Shown piece by piece: positions 8,122 through 17,241 of a stretch of DNA of 64,000 nt. Every line of letters begins with the position of its first letter. Position 1 is the stretch's first letter. The notes beneath the pieces were generated by a model. The model had not been told where the DNA came from. It searched no databases and saw only the letters and a list, made by a program, of their open reading frames with translations. The stretch is from Bacillus sp. FJAT-25509. Its GTDB lineage: Bacteria > Bacillota > Bacilli > Bacillales > Bacillaceae_G. The DNA lies in the NCBI RefSeq assembly GCF_001420605.1, contig NZ_LJIZ01000003.1, positions 484,094 through 548,093 on the forward strand. Reading direction: 5' to 3'. The translations under genes were made by a program, and so were the position numbers.

Positions 8122-10352
8122 GCTAATTCCTCCTTGGATAACTGCGATGAAGCAATTTCTAAGTATTCTGGGCAATTTTTCAGAAGTTCTTTATGAGTAC
8201 CTTGGCCTACAATCCTACCGTTATCTAAAACAACAATATGCTCTGCATTCATGATCGTATTTACGCGTTGGGCAATGATGATCATCGTCGCCGATTCTAT
8301 CTCTTCATTTAACGCTTTTCTTAGAGCAAAATCCGTTTTAAAATCAAGCGCAGAGAAACTATCGTCAAAAATAAGAATTTCAGGTTTCCTTGCTAAAGCC
8401 CGAGCGATCGAAATTCTTTGTTTTTGGCCACCTGAAACATTATCTCCACCTTGAGAAATTTCAGCATTAATTTCCCCTTCTTTTTGAGAGATAAATTCAC
8501 TAGCCTGAGCGATTTGGGCTACTCTTTCCATTTCTTCATCAGAAATATTTTTATTTCCGTATTTTAAATTAGAAGCAATTGTCCCTGTTAATAAAAGACC
8601 TTTTTGAGGTACATACCCTATTTTAGTACGTAAATCCTTTTGCTTTACTTCCCTTAGATCTACACCATCAACTAAGACTTCTCCTTTGGAAACATCATAA
8701 AAACGTAATATTAAATTTGCAATTGTTGTTTTCCCCGAACCAGTTGGACCAATAATAGCAGTTGTTTGTCCTGGCTTTGCAACAAATGAAATATCATTTA
8801 GTACATCATTTTCAGCACCTTCATAACGGAAACAAACATTTTTAAATTCAACAAATCCTTTTTTATTCGCTTCGAAGTTTTTATGAGACTTTGGATCGAT
8901 AATTGTTACTTCAGTCGACAACACTTCTGAAATACGTGCACCAGAAACAGCAGCTCTAGGAACAAGGATAAACATGATTGAAATCATTAAAAATGCTGTG
9001 ATGATTTGCATTGCATATTGCATAAATGCGATCATATCGCCAACTTGCATATTAGATTTAGCAATTTGATGGGCACCAACCCAGATAATTAAAAGTGATG
9101 ACCCATTCATAATCAACATCATTGAAGGCATCATCAGTGTCATGATTCGATTAACAAATAAATTCGTTTTCGTTAATTCGCTGTTTACCTCTTGGAATCG
9201 CATTTTTTCATGTGAAGCATTTCCAAAAGCTCTAATCACCATCAATCCCATTAAATTTTCTCTTGAAACTAAATTTAATTTATCTATTAACTTTTGAATT
9301 AATTTAAACTTTGGAATAGCAACTGTCATGATTATCATAATTAAAGAAAGTAGAACGATCACAGCTAATGCAATAATCCAACTCATCGAAGCAGATTTAT
9401 TGATTGCCATTATGATTCCGCCAATCCCCATTATTGGTGCATAACAGAGCATTCGTATCCCCATCATTAAAAGAGTTTGAATTTGCATAACATCATTTGT
9501 ACATCTTGTAATCAGAGATGCCGTTGAAAATTTATCAAATTCATTGTTAGAAAAGCTTTCAATTTTTTTGAAAACATCTTTACGTAAATTCCTAGCAACG
9601 CCAGAAGCAATTCTTGAGGACAAGAAGCTGACTAAGACTGTAGCTATTCCTCCAAGTAAAGCAATCGCAATCATAATCAATCCAATTTTAACGATATATA
9701 GACTTCCTAATTTGTGTAAATTAACGCCTAAATCTGTATAAAATGCTTTCGTCATCATAATACCACTTTGAGTTAGTAAGGTTTTATCCGATGAAATAGC
9801 TTTATTATGCGCATTTATTATCACATTTTTGGAAAGTTTATCAAACATTGGTTGTAACTCATATAGTTTAGTTACATTAATCTTATTTGAACGCGGCGTA
9901 CTGCTAGTTTGTGCATGACTGACTTTTCCAGCAGATTCTTCTTGGATTATATTAAATAACGTCCATGTAGATACACCAAATGATTGATCAATTTGTTTTT
10001 CTGCATTCTTATTTAATTTTTTCTTTACGTATATGTTCTGATTTGCTTTTTTGTAAATACTTATGTATGTTTTCCCTTTTGAATTTTTATCAGTTGTAGA
10101 TTTTAAATCATAATTATTCATTACAATTTCTTTTTCTTTATCCGTCATAAAGGTGGTCATTAGTTTCATACCTTTTTGACTAATTGCATCTGGAGCAACG
10201 TGCAATATACCATTTTGCTGTATACCATTGTTTACTATTTCAGACATATAGTTAGGTAAGTTCAAATCACACATGGCCTGACCAAATAAAAATAATATAG
10301 CTAAAATAATACTTGTACTAAATGATTTTAAATACTTAGCTAACTTGATCAA
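8118..10352 (-). CDS. ABC exporter half-transporter, degenerate ATPase subunit
   Basis: A 744-residue fusion of membrane and ATPase domains. It starts with TTG after GGAGAG. Membrane helix 1 (about 12-30) is followed by an unusually long hydrophilic segment to about residue 215, then helices 2-6 and the ATPase. Walker A GPTGSGKTT and signature VSGGQKQR are normal, but Walker B ends IFDDS (Asp in place of the catalytic Glu) and the switch is AQRVNTI (Gln for His). It therefore supplies the degenerate site of a heterodimer, as in BmrCD or TM287/288. The good signature VSGGQ completes the competent site of its partner. The large insert is predicted to be extracellular. Substrate unknown. Confidence 0.92.
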   Translation of the reverse strand: MIKLAKYLKSFSTSIILAILFLFGQAMCDLNLPNYMSEIVNNGIQQNGILHVAPDAISQKGMKLMTTFMTDKEKEIVMNNYDLKSTTDKNSKGKTYISIYKKANQNIYVKKKLNKNAEKQIDQSFGVSTWTLFNIIQEESAGKVSHAQTSSTPRSNKINVTKLYELQPMFDKLSKNVIINAHNKAISSDKTLLTQSGIMMTKAFYTDLGVNLHKLGSLYIVKIGLIMIAIALLGGIATVLVSFLSSRIASGVARNLRKDVFKKIESFSNNEFDKFSTASLITRCTNDVMQIQTLLMMGIRMLCYAPIMGIGGIIMAINKSASMSWIIALAVIVLLSLIMIIMTVAIPKFKLIQKLIDKLNLVSRENLMGLMVIRAFGNASHEKMRFQEVNSELTKTNLFVNRIMTLMMPSMMLIMNGSSLLIIWVGAHQIAKSNMQVGDMIAFMQYAMQIITAFLMISIMFILVPRAAVSGARISEVLSTEVTIIDPKSHKNFEANKKGFVEFKNVCFRYEGAENDVLNDISFVAKPGQTTAIIGPTGSGKTTIANLILRFYDVSKGEVLVDGVDLREVKQKDLRTKIGYVPQKGLLLTGTIASNLKYGNKNISDEEMERVAQIAQASEFISQKEGEINAEISQGGDNVSGGQKQRISIARALARKPEILIFDDSFSALDFKTDFALRKALNEEIESATMIIIAQRVNTIMNAEHIVVLDNGRIVGQGTHKELLKNCPEYLEIASSQLSKEELA

Positions 10353-10404
10353 ATGAGCATCTCTCCTATTTTGTTGTATTTTGGCTCCTAAACACTAACT
10401 CATA

Positions 10405-10442
10405 CTGAAAAAACTCGCATCAAATGCGAGTAAATTTTTCAG
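10405..10442 (-). terminator. Terminator of fhs
   Basis: ACTCGCAT/ATGCGAGT stem with a three-base loop and a T-run on the minus strand, just past the fhs stop. Outer A/T runs extend the stem. Confidence 0.9.
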
Positions 10443-10460
10443 TTTGAATTATTAAGTTAA

Positions 10461-12140
10461 TTAAAACAATCCTTTTGGACGTCCTAGTTCATCTACGTCC
10501 ATATTTAATGCAGCTGGTTTTTTCGGTAAACCTGGCATTGTCATTACGTTACCTGTTAGTGCAACAATAAAACCTGCACCAATTGATGCTTTAAGTTCTC
10601 TTATTTCTACTTTAAAACCAGAAGGTCTTCCAACTAAACTTGGTTGGTCTGATAAAGAATACTGAGATTTTGCCATACAAATTGGTAGGTTGCCCCAACC
10701 ATTCTCATTAAATTCCAAAATTTGTTTTTTCGCTTTAGGAGAAATATTCACTCCGTCTGCACCATATACTTCTTTTGCAATTTTTTCTATTTTATTTTCA
10801 ATTGAATCAGATAATTCATATAAATAATTAAAATTTTCTTTAGGATTTTTTAATATATTAACAAGTGATTCAGCTAGCTCTACGCCACCTTTACCGCCAT
10901 GTTCCCATACTTCTGTTAAGACAATCTTAATGCCATTGTCTTGTCCCCATTGTTTTAATACGCTAATTTCTTCTTCTGTGTCAGAAATAAATTTATTAAT
11001 TGCTACAACAACAGGTACATTGAATTTTTGAACTGTCTCTACGTGCTTTTCAAGGTTTTGGATTCCATCTTTAACCGCTAAAGCGTTTTCATTAGTCAAT
11101 TCGTTTTTATTTACTCCACCATGCATTTTTAATGCTCTAATTGTTGCAACAATCACAACTGCGTCAGGTGTAACACCTAAAGCTCTAGTTTTAATATTTA
11201 AGAATTTTTCTGCTCCTAAATCTGCACCAAAACCAGCTTCCGTAACAACATATTCCCCTAATTTCATAGCCATTTTAGTTGCAATAACACTGTTACAACC
11301 ATGAGCAATATTAGCAAATGGACCACCATGAATAATTGCTGGAGTGTGTTCAATCGTTTGAACAAGATTTGGTTTAATTGCGTCTTTAAGTAATAATGCA
11401 AGAGCTCCTTCTACTTTTAAATCTCCAACAGTTACTGGAGTTTTATGTATAGTATAGGCAACAACAATTCGTTTAAGCCTTTCTTTTAAGTCTTGAATTG
11501 ATGTCGCTAAACAAAGAACTGCCATAATTTCAGAAGCAACAGTTATATCAAACCCATCTTCTCTTGGAACTCCACCAGATGGACCACCTAAACCTACAAC
11601 GACATTTCTTAAAGCGCGATCATTTAAATCGACTACTCTCTTCCAAGTAATTCTACGCACATCAATTTCAAGTTCATTTCCTTGATGGATATGATTATCA
11701 ATAAAAGCTGCTAAAGCATTATTGGTCGTAGTAATGGCATGGATATCACCGTTAAAATGCAAATTAATATCATCCATTGGTAAAACTTGAGAATAACCTC
11801 CTCCAGTTGCACCGCCTTTTACTCCCATTGTTGGCCCTAAAGAAGGTTCACGTAATGCAACGATTGCATTTTTGCCAATTTTGTGGAAAGCTTGTGCAAG
11901 TCCAACAGTGACCGTAGATTTACCTTCACCTGCAGGAGTTGGATTTATTGAAGTAACTAAGATTAATTTACCATCTTCATTTTCTTTTAATCGGTCTAAA
12001 ATTGATAATGACAATTTAGCTTTATAATGACCATAGTTTTCAACTTCTTCATCAAAAAGATTTAAATTATCTGCAATTTCGGTTATTTTTTTCATTTCTG
12101 ATTCAAAAGCAATTTCTAAATCTGACTTAACTTGACTCAT
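10461..12140 (-). CDS. fhs: Formate-tetrahydrofolate ligase
   Basis: 559 residues, the normal length for the enzyme that joins formate to tetrahydrofolate using ATP, giving 10-formyl-tetrahydrofolate for purine and formyl-methionyl-tRNA synthesis. The nucleotide loop TPAGEGKST lies at 68-76. [28 protein letters not shown] and the C-terminal [10 protein letters not shown] are conserved family blocks. It is cytoplasmic. The ATG follows GGAGATGATTGA, and it is a single-gene unit with its own terminator. No riboswitch or purine-type operator was recognised upstream. Confidence 0.97.
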   Translation of the reverse strand: MSQVKSDLEIAFESEMKKITEIADNLNLFDEEVENYGHYKAKLSLSILDRLKENEDGKLILVTSINPTPAGEGKSTVTVGLAQAFHKIGKNAIVALREPSLGPTMGVKGGATGGGYSQVLPMDDINLHFNGDIHAITTTNNALAAFIDNHIHQGNELEIDVRRITWKRVVDLNDRALRNVVVGLGGPSGGVPREDGFDITVASEIMAVLCLATSIQDLKERLKRIVVAYTIHKTPVTVGDLKVEGALALLLKDAIKPNLVQTIEHTPAIIHGGPFANIAHGCNSVIATKMAMKLGEYVVTEAGFGADLGAEKFLNIKTRALGVTPDAVVIVATIRALKMHGGVNKNELTNENALAVKDGIQNLEKHVETVQKFNVPVVVAINKFISDTEEEISVLKQWGQDNGIKIVLTEVWEHGGKGGVELAESLVNILKNPKENFNYLYELSDSIENKIEKIAKEVYGADGVNISPKAKKQILEFNENGWGNLPICMAKSQYSLSDQPSLVGRPSGFKVEIRELKASIGAGFIVALTGNVMTMPGLPKKPAALNMDVDELGRPKGLF

Positions 12141-12323
12141 TCAATCATCTCCAATTGCACTTCATTATAATCAAAATTATAGCACAATTTTACAAAAAAT
12201 TCATTTTTAAAAATTCGAAATTCTTTCATCAAATCATTCAAAATTACTAATACTTTCTACTTATCAATGGAATCCAAAGTTACATACTATAGATAAGGCA
12301 TTAAAAGAAAGGAGTGTAATTTT

Positions 12324-12677
12324 ATGTATCGTCATACAAAGCATAATGAACATAAACGTAATCACAATTTACCAAAGGATCAAAATGAAGAATATAGTGC
12401 AGAGTTTTATCCCACAAGGAATGTGTTTTATTCGGAAACAACTTCAGATAAATCTCATGCCTCTGGAATTGTAATTGGATACGTAGCTCTATTTTTTTCA
12501 CTATTTTCGTTATTTTTAATGCCTGTTATATTTGGGATTGTTGGAATTGCACTTGGAATATACTCTGTAACTAAAGGTCATTCCACTTTAGGATATACAG
12601 CAATTGGGTTTGGATTATTTTCGGTAATTGTAACTATTTTCTATAATTTATTAATTGTCTTAAGTGCAATACTTTAA
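12324..12677 (+). CDS. Small membrane protein, DUF4190-like
   Basis: 117 residues. A hydrophilic N-terminus of about 45 residues with many His, Asn and Arg is followed by two or three membrane segments (about 49-74 and 84-115) separated by GIYSVTKGHSTLGYTAIGFG. That short Gly-rich turn is typical of DUF4190-type small membrane proteins. Function is not known. The ATG follows AAAGGAGTG. It stands alone between fhs and a convergent hypothetical gene. Confidence 0.7.
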   Translation: MYRHTKHNEHKRNHNLPKDQNEEYSAEFYPTRNVFYSETTSDKSHASGIVIGYVALFFSLFSLFLMPVIFGIVGIALGIYSVTKGHSTLGYTAIGFGLFSVIVTIFYNLLIVLSAIL

Positions 12678-12704
12678 GAGTAGATTAAAAAATAAGCAAA
12701 AAAA

Positions 12705-12765
12705 ACCTTTAAGGTCCTTTCAGAATAGATGTACTTCATCTACACACTGAAAGGACCTTAAAGGT
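12705..12765 (-). terminator. Long hairpin terminator with 19-bp perfect stem
   Basis: ACCTTTAAGGTCCTTTCAG at 12705-12723 is exactly complementary to 12747-12765. The 23-base loop contains a further AGATG/CATCT hairpin. On the minus strand it is followed by eight T residues, so it terminates the hypothetical gene ending at 12831. The stem is much longer than the other terminators in this window. Confidence 0.8.
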
Positions 12766-12830
12766 CCATGATATTCTTTCGCAAACGATCACTTACTCCA
12801 TTTTACAAATCGAAAGACAATTAATTTTCA

Positions 12831-13601
12831 TTAAACTTGAACTACAGACCATTCGTCATCTTTCTTTGAATAAGTTAAATTTGCAATATGATTTGTGAGG
12901 TCGCGATACTCTTCAACATTTTCTAAAATTTCATCTACACCAGAATAAAAATCAACTCGGAAAATAGGGATTTCGATTACCTTTCTATTTTCAACTCTTT
13001 CACTTAAATCGATTATTAATCCATCCTCCATTAAAGGATATAATGTCAACATTAATTTAATATTGATTGGATTAATTTGTTTTGAACGATTAAATATATT
13101 TAAACTTCTTCTCTGAAGTTGTGTAATTTTATAAGATATAACATTACAAAGCATAAAAATAAAATCATTAGTTCGTTTATAATAAACTTTTTGATACATT
13201 CCATCACTTATATTCATGTATGCAAAAGAATTGTTTAATCTTGGTATAAAAGGTTTTTGTAATGGTTCTTTTTTGTGAGCAAGATACAGTAATTCTGCGA
13301 TTTCTTTAGGCTCTAGCTCATCTAAATCTGCTAATTCTTCAAAATCGATCCAACAAAGGTCGTCATGTTCACTATGTTCTAATATAAATTGATTAATATC
13401 TTCTCTTTCAACATAATAAAAAGAGGAATTTAAATTAAATTCGGACCATTGAATATCGTGTTTTAGCAAAAGAATGTTTTGAAGAGGAAAAGGAAGTCCT
13501 TGAACAAACTCTTTATAATTTATGCCTGAGGTTATAAAGCAATGATTATGGTTATCACCATAAATATAGATAATATCCTTTATTGAATCAATTCCCGCCA
13601 A
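12831..13601 (-). CDS. Hypothetical protein of about 256 residues
   Basis: A soluble, acidic protein with no family I can name. The middle part is rich in hydrophobic and acidic residues (ELADLDELEPKEIAELLYLA), and the C-terminus is beta-like and ends KKDDEWSVVQV. There is no signal peptide or membrane segment. The longest frame opens with GTG at 13613, but that GTG lies inside the apparent ribosome binding site AAAGGTGG. The TTG at 13601, eight bases after it, is the better start. A long terminator follows. Confidence 0.65.
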   Translation of the reverse strand: MAGIDSIKDIIYIYGDNHNHCFITSGINYKEFVQGLPFPLQNILLLKHDIQWSEFNLNSSFYYVEREDINQFILEHSEHDDLCWIDFEELADLDELEPKEIAELLYLAHKKEPLQKPFIPRLNNSFAYMNISDGMYQKVYYKRTNDFIFMLCNVISYKITQLQRRSLNIFNRSKQINPINIKLMLTLYPLMEDGLIIDLSERVENRKVIEIPIFRVDFYSGVDEILENVEEYRDLTNHIANLTYSKKDDEWSVVQV

Positions 13602-13746
13602 CGATATTGCCACCTTTAATTTTTTTCTTTATCATATCATACTTTATACTAAATTTATCATCAAAAATGATTAATTTAATTCTTTTTATCTAATATTTTT
13701 ATACATTTTTTACCATAATTCCGTATGCTCTACCTCAAAAATAATG

Positions 13747-14130
13747 TTATACAGGAGGCCTACATAAAGCAGTAGTTTTTGTTTGAATTGGTTCTTTCGT
13801 AACAGAGCGAATACTCCATTCACCGTCATCATTTGAAAAATTAAATTTAACAAGAGTGTAAGGTGGTTGTTGATCTTGTTTATATGCAATTAATTGAATT
13901 GTTGCCCCGAATACGTATGTACCATTATATTTCTTTTTTAGATTTGTGATTGTTGCACAATTATATTGTTCTCCTGGACCGAACATTTTATATAAACGGT
14001 TATTTATACTAGGAAAAAGAATTGATAACACTGCATCTTCTAATACTTCATTTTGTACCGCAAATGCATTTACCGGTTTTGATGTCCCAATTAAGCATAT
14101 TAATAGTATGATAATAAATCCTCTTTTCAT
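13747..14130 (-). CDS. Secreted DUF3888-type protein
   Basis: 127 residues. Residues 1-23 form a signal peptide (basic MKRG, hydrophobic core IIILLICLIG, cleavage near NAFA). The mature part contains VLEDAVLSILFPSINNRLY, then a beta-rich region with QPPYTLVKFNF, which fits the DUF3888 family of Bacillus secreted proteins. Two cysteines (CATI and ALCR) could form a disulphide. Function is unknown; the family is seen near sporulation and envelope genes, and here it sits downstream of a SpoIIP gene. The ATG follows GGAGGATTAGAT. Confidence 0.7.
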   Translation of the reverse strand: MKRGFIIILLICLIGTSKPVNAFAVQNEVLEDAVLSILFPSINNRLYKMFGPGEQYNCATITNLKKKYNGTYVFGATIQLIAYKQDQQPPYTLVKFNFSNDDGEWSIRSVTKEPIQTKTTALCRPPV

Positions 14131-14248
14131 ATCTAATCCTCCATCTTAAGGTTTTAACAAATTACTTAGTATCTATTCTTTACAATTTACTGATGGTTAT
14201 GAAAGAGAGTTTTAAATGAACATGAAATAGCAATTATAAGAAAAAGGA

Positions 14249-14294
14249 AAAAAGAAGACCATGAAAAGTTTTTTCTTTTCTCGGTCTTCTTTTT
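14249..14294 (-). terminator. Terminator of the SpoIIP-like gene
   Basis: AAGAAGACC/GGTCTTCTT stem with a loop of about 22 bases and a T-run on the minus strand. Confidence 0.85.
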
Positions 14295-14308
14295 AGCTGT
14301 TAACTACA

Positions 14309-15436
14309 CTATTGATGATCCCAATAGTATTTGCTTAAGATATCTGAGAGCAAGTCAATTGTTCTATAAAGTTCAGGTAATGTATTATCGACTCCTCCTA
14401 CTTCGATTAATATTGAATGTGGCGATAAATCTTGGTTATAAACGCCATTTCCTTGTTTATAGTTTTTACTAAATATCCCTCTAGTTAAACCTTTGTTAAA
14501 TTTCATAATTTCACTATTTAAATCTTTCGCTAACGCTAAGTTCTTTCTATAATTTTTGTTTTCTACTCCGACAATAAAGTATAGCTTTGCGTATTTTTGA
14601 CCATCAATCTCAGTTGTTGTCACATTTTTTCTTTGATCATCACGATGTATGTCAATAAGATAATTTAAATCATTATCTTGAGCAAGCGCATTTTGTACAA
14701 CCAATCTAGACATTTTATATGAACTTCCCCAATTCCAATTTCTTTTCGTTAATTCAGATCCAATATTTGTTTTATCGTCAATCGCGCCTATTCCATTTGC
14801 TTCTAAATTATTTTTTAATCGTTCACCTAATAAGCTTACATTTACTTTTGGAGAAGAAGCTTGATTTGGCGACTTTGCACCTGGGATTAAAGGTAAAAAT
14901 GATTCCCAGCTATGTGTGTGGTAAATAAAAAAGACATCTTTTCCATTTGTAGTTTTTGATGGTGGATTTGCTGGATTTTTAATTGGTTCATTCACTGGAT
15001 CTTTAACAGTTGGATTTTGGTTAATTTCGTCAAGTGTTAAGCTTGATTCGATTGGAAGATTCGTAAAATCAATTCCTTCTCCAGCGACTAATATATTATT
15101 TTCGAATTTTGTCATACTTGATATTTCATGTACTAATAAACTTTTTGGATCGTACAGTCTAATATTGGTAATAAATGAAAAAAGAATATTACCGAGAGGT
15201 TGTCCATTTTTATTGGAATCATCACCTGACTTAAAATGACCGTTTTCATATTCAAACGCTTTAATAAATCCTTCATAACTCATTTTTTCGAACCATTGAT
15301 GTACATAATATGATTTGGTATTTTTCATTGATGTCACAAATAAACTAGCTAACAAAAATAATAAGACAATGCCTACAAAGACACTTGCCGTTACACGTTT
15401 AAGATTAATAGATTTTATATATATTGATTGTCTCAT
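14309..15436 (-). CDS. spoIIP: SpoIIP-family sporulation cell-wall hydrolase
   Basis: 375 residues from the ATG at 15436, chosen because GAGGTGAT precedes it; an upstream in-frame start would add ten residues without a ribosome binding site. One membrane helix near residues 20-42 is followed by a linker with Pro/Asn repeats and then the SpoIIP domain: FIYHTHSWESF, NYLIDIHRDDQR and HSILIEVGGVDNT, which carry the zinc and catalytic residues. SpoIIP is the amidase/endopeptidase that with SpoIID and SpoIIM degrades septal peptidoglycan during engulfment. The usual partner gpr is not beside it, so this may be a second copy. Neighbours are a DUF3888 gene and a coat-like gene. Confidence 0.88.
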   Translation of the reverse strand: MRQSIYIKSINLKRVTASVFVGIVLLFLLASLFVTSMKNTKSYYVHQWFEKMSYEGFIKAFEYENGHFKSGDDSNKNGQPLGNILFSFITNIRLYDPKSLLVHEISSMTKFENNILVAGEGIDFTNLPIESSLTLDEINQNPTVKDPVNEPIKNPANPPSKTTNGKDVFFIYHTHSWESFLPLIPGAKSPNQASSPKVNVSLLGERLKNNLEANGIGAIDDKTNIGSELTKRNWNWGSSYKMSRLVVQNALAQDNDLNYLIDIHRDDQRKNVTTTEIDGQKYAKLYFIVGVENKNYRKNLALAKDLNSEIMKFNKGLTRGIFSKNYKQGNGVYNQDLSPHSILIEVGGVDNTLPELYRTIDLLSDILSKYYWDHQ

Positions 15437-15625
15437 TAAATCACCTCTAATAAAACGTATGTACAAGCCCTATAGAATAGAATGAAAAAATTATTAAATC
15501 CTTATTAATTAATCCCTATCTATATAAAAAAGCGTGATTGGATTGTTAAATTGTCGGCACTTCAACATTTTAAACCACTCTCATTTATGAATTTTAAATA
15601 GAATTTAGATTAGTAAAAAAAGAGA

Positions 15626-15660
15626 TGCCTCAAAAAGACACCTCATAAAAAAGTTCGTAA
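15626..15660 (-). terminator. Terminator of the Cys/Asn/Arg-rich gene
   Basis: On the minus strand GAGGTGTC pairs with GGCATCTC (with two G-U pairs), followed by seven T residues. It lies about 35 bases past the stop. Confidence 0.7.
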
Positions 15661-15693
15661 TTTAATTAGTGTAAAAGCACTTTTTTAAATAGA

Positions 15694-16125
15694 TTACATA
15701 TTATTATTGTTGCAACGACTGAAGTTAGTTAATGGATTCACAACGCAACTATTTCTTGCAGCTTCTAATTGAGTTTCACAAAATGAGTTTGTTGCTGGTG
15801 ATACCATACTGTTATTCATGTTTCTGTTTCTATTTTTTCTACATCCACATCTTCTATTATTATTCATATTTCTGTTTTCGTTTCTGTTTTCATTTCTGTT
15901 TTCATTTCTGTTTTCATTTCTGTTTTCATTTCTGTTTTCATTTCTGTTTTCATTTCTGTTTCTGTTATGGCTATTATTCATATTTTCACTCATTACTCTA
16001 TCATTGTCATGATTTCTATGACAATCACAGTCATTACATGGTCTACGAACTTCAACAAACTCTCTCATATCTCTTACTGGAGATACTTCTTCTCTTCTAC
16101 GATTGCAACCACAAAATCCCCACAT
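15694..16125 (-). CDS. Cys/Asn/Arg-rich repeat protein, probable spore coat protein
   Basis: 143 residues of low complexity. The N-terminus is Cys-rich (MWGFCGCNRRREE, then CNDCDCHRNHDN). The middle is seven or more tandem RNEN tetrapeptides, then MNNNRRCGCRKNRN, and the C-terminus carries three more Cys and ends in NNNNM. High Cys, Asn and charge content without a signal peptide is common in Bacillus spore coat and exosporium proteins, and the adjacent SpoIIP gene supports a sporulation role, but no family was recognised. The ATG follows GAGGTG. Repeat number could vary between strains. Confidence 0.65.
   Translation of the reverse strand: MWGFCGCNRRREEVSPVRDMREFVEVRRPCNDCDCHRNHDNDRVMSENMNNSHNRNRNENRNENRNENRNENRNENRNENRNENRNMNNNRRCGCRKNRNRNMNNSMVSPATNSFCETQLEAARNSCVVNPLTNFSRCNNNNM
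15869..15966. repeat. 12-bp tandem repeat coding for RNEN units
   Basis: About eight copies of TTTCTGTTTTCA (plus strand), nearly identical, inside the Cys/Asn/Arg-rich gene. The unit is a multiple of three, so gain or loss of copies keeps the frame. Confidence 0.9.
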
Positions 16126-16320
16126 TTAAGAACACCTCTATAATTATTTATTGTACATTTATAACATACGTAGAAATTTAGATATTGAATGTGTACATGT
16201 CTAGATATGAACAAGTTTTTTATATTATTTTTCGATTTAAATTGATAATTCGGTAAATGAAATTTTAAAAAAGCTCACTTTTATAAGAATTTGTTAGTTG
16301 TTTATCCTGAAAGTAAAAAA

Positions 16321-16347
16321 AAAAATGAGCCAATTAGGCTCATTTTA
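16321..16347 (-). terminator. Terminator of ycgR-ycgQ
   Basis: AAAATGAGCC/GGCTCATTTT stem followed by eleven T residues on the minus strand. It overlaps the stop codon of the YcgQ-like gene. Confidence 0.9.
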
Positions 16348-17229
16348 CTTGTTGCGGTATACATACGCATCTTTTGGTGGTTGAATTTCCTTAATATTAG
16401 TGACATCTAAATAAGGAATGTTTACTTTAAATGGTTGATAGTACATTTGTTGTATATTACCAGTAGCTTCAATCCATTGATCATTTTTAAACGTTTGTCC
16501 ATCAGGTAAATCAATTAGCACTCCATATACACCGGAATCGGCAACACAGTGAATAATGCCAAATCTAAATAAGAAAACCTGATTTTTCTTTAATCCTTTT
16601 TCATGATAAATAAAGCCTTTATAGGTCAATTGCTTACCTAAATATTTTCCAGGCTCATCGTATAAAACTTCCATTCCTTTAAGAAAGTCATAATCATTTA
16701 GGACAATACTTTTTTTATTTATATATTCTTTTGATTCTTGTTTAATTAATTTTTGATATCCTTCTTGCCCATAGTAAATACTTAAATCAGGCTTTAAATA
16801 TTGCCTTTCCATGAAAGGATCATTATTCCCCGGTTCTGAAACGGGGAAATGAAACCCTTTTGCTTGTACAATCGTAGAGTCCAAAGTTGCAACTGGTAAA
16901 AATATACCGGTAAACAATGGAAAGATGAATACTAAGCCATTTAAAAACTTTTTAAAACCTTTAGCTTCTTTATGAACATGTCCATGTACACAAGTATGAT
17001 CACAATTATGATCATGATGGTGGTCATGATCGTGGCTATGCTCTTCATCTTCATCATGACTCGTTCTTAAAGTATGAATTACTTGAATTAAAGTTAGAAA
17101 TGCAAATAATATCGCAGCTGTCAAAGATAAATAAGAGTATTTCATATTAATATATTTTGAGATCGTACCTTTAATATGCAATTGCATTAAAAAGAAGGTA
17201 AATCCTAATAGTACATATGCTCTTGCCAT
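16345..17229 (-). CDS. ycgQ: YcgQ-like membrane protein with His-rich loop
   Basis: 294 residues of the TIGR03943/DUF1980 type. Two N-terminal membrane helices (about 1-20 and 33-52) are followed by a His/Asp-rich cytoplasmic or periplasmic segment, EEHSHDHDHHHDHNC, continuing to about residue 88. A third helix lies near 95-117, then a soluble domain with FRFGIIHCVADSGVYGVLID. It is always paired with a YcgR-type permease; the pair may be a two-component transporter, and the His cluster suggests metal handling, though the substrate is unproven. It starts 12 bases after the ycgR stop, with AAGGGAGA before the ATG. Confidence 0.85.
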   Translation of the reverse strand: MARAYVLLGFTFFLMQLHIKGTISKYINMKYSYLSLTAAILFAFLTLIQVIHTLRTSHDEDEEHSHDHDHHHDHNCDHTCVHGHVHKEAKGFKKFLNGLVFIFPLFTGIFLPVATLDSTIVQAKGFHFPVSEPGNNDPFMERQYLKPDLSIYYGQEGYQKLIKQESKEYINKKSIVLNDYDFLKGMEVLYDEPGKYLGKQLTYKGFIYHEKGLKKNQVFLFRFGIIHCVADSGVYGVLIDLPDGQTFKNDQWIEATGNIQQMYYQPFKVNIPYLDVTNIKEIQPPKDAYVYRNK

Positions 17230-17241
17230 ATTGATTCTCCC

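Noticed and set aside
15869..15966. Possible CRISPR-like array
   Set aside because: The repeats are 12 bases with no spacers and lie within a coding frame; no cas genes are near.
15732..16181. 149-residue plus-strand ORF rich in Phe, Cys and His
   Set aside because: It is the opposite strand of the RNEN repeat gene; the odd composition comes from reading the 12-bp repeat backwards. No ribosome binding site.
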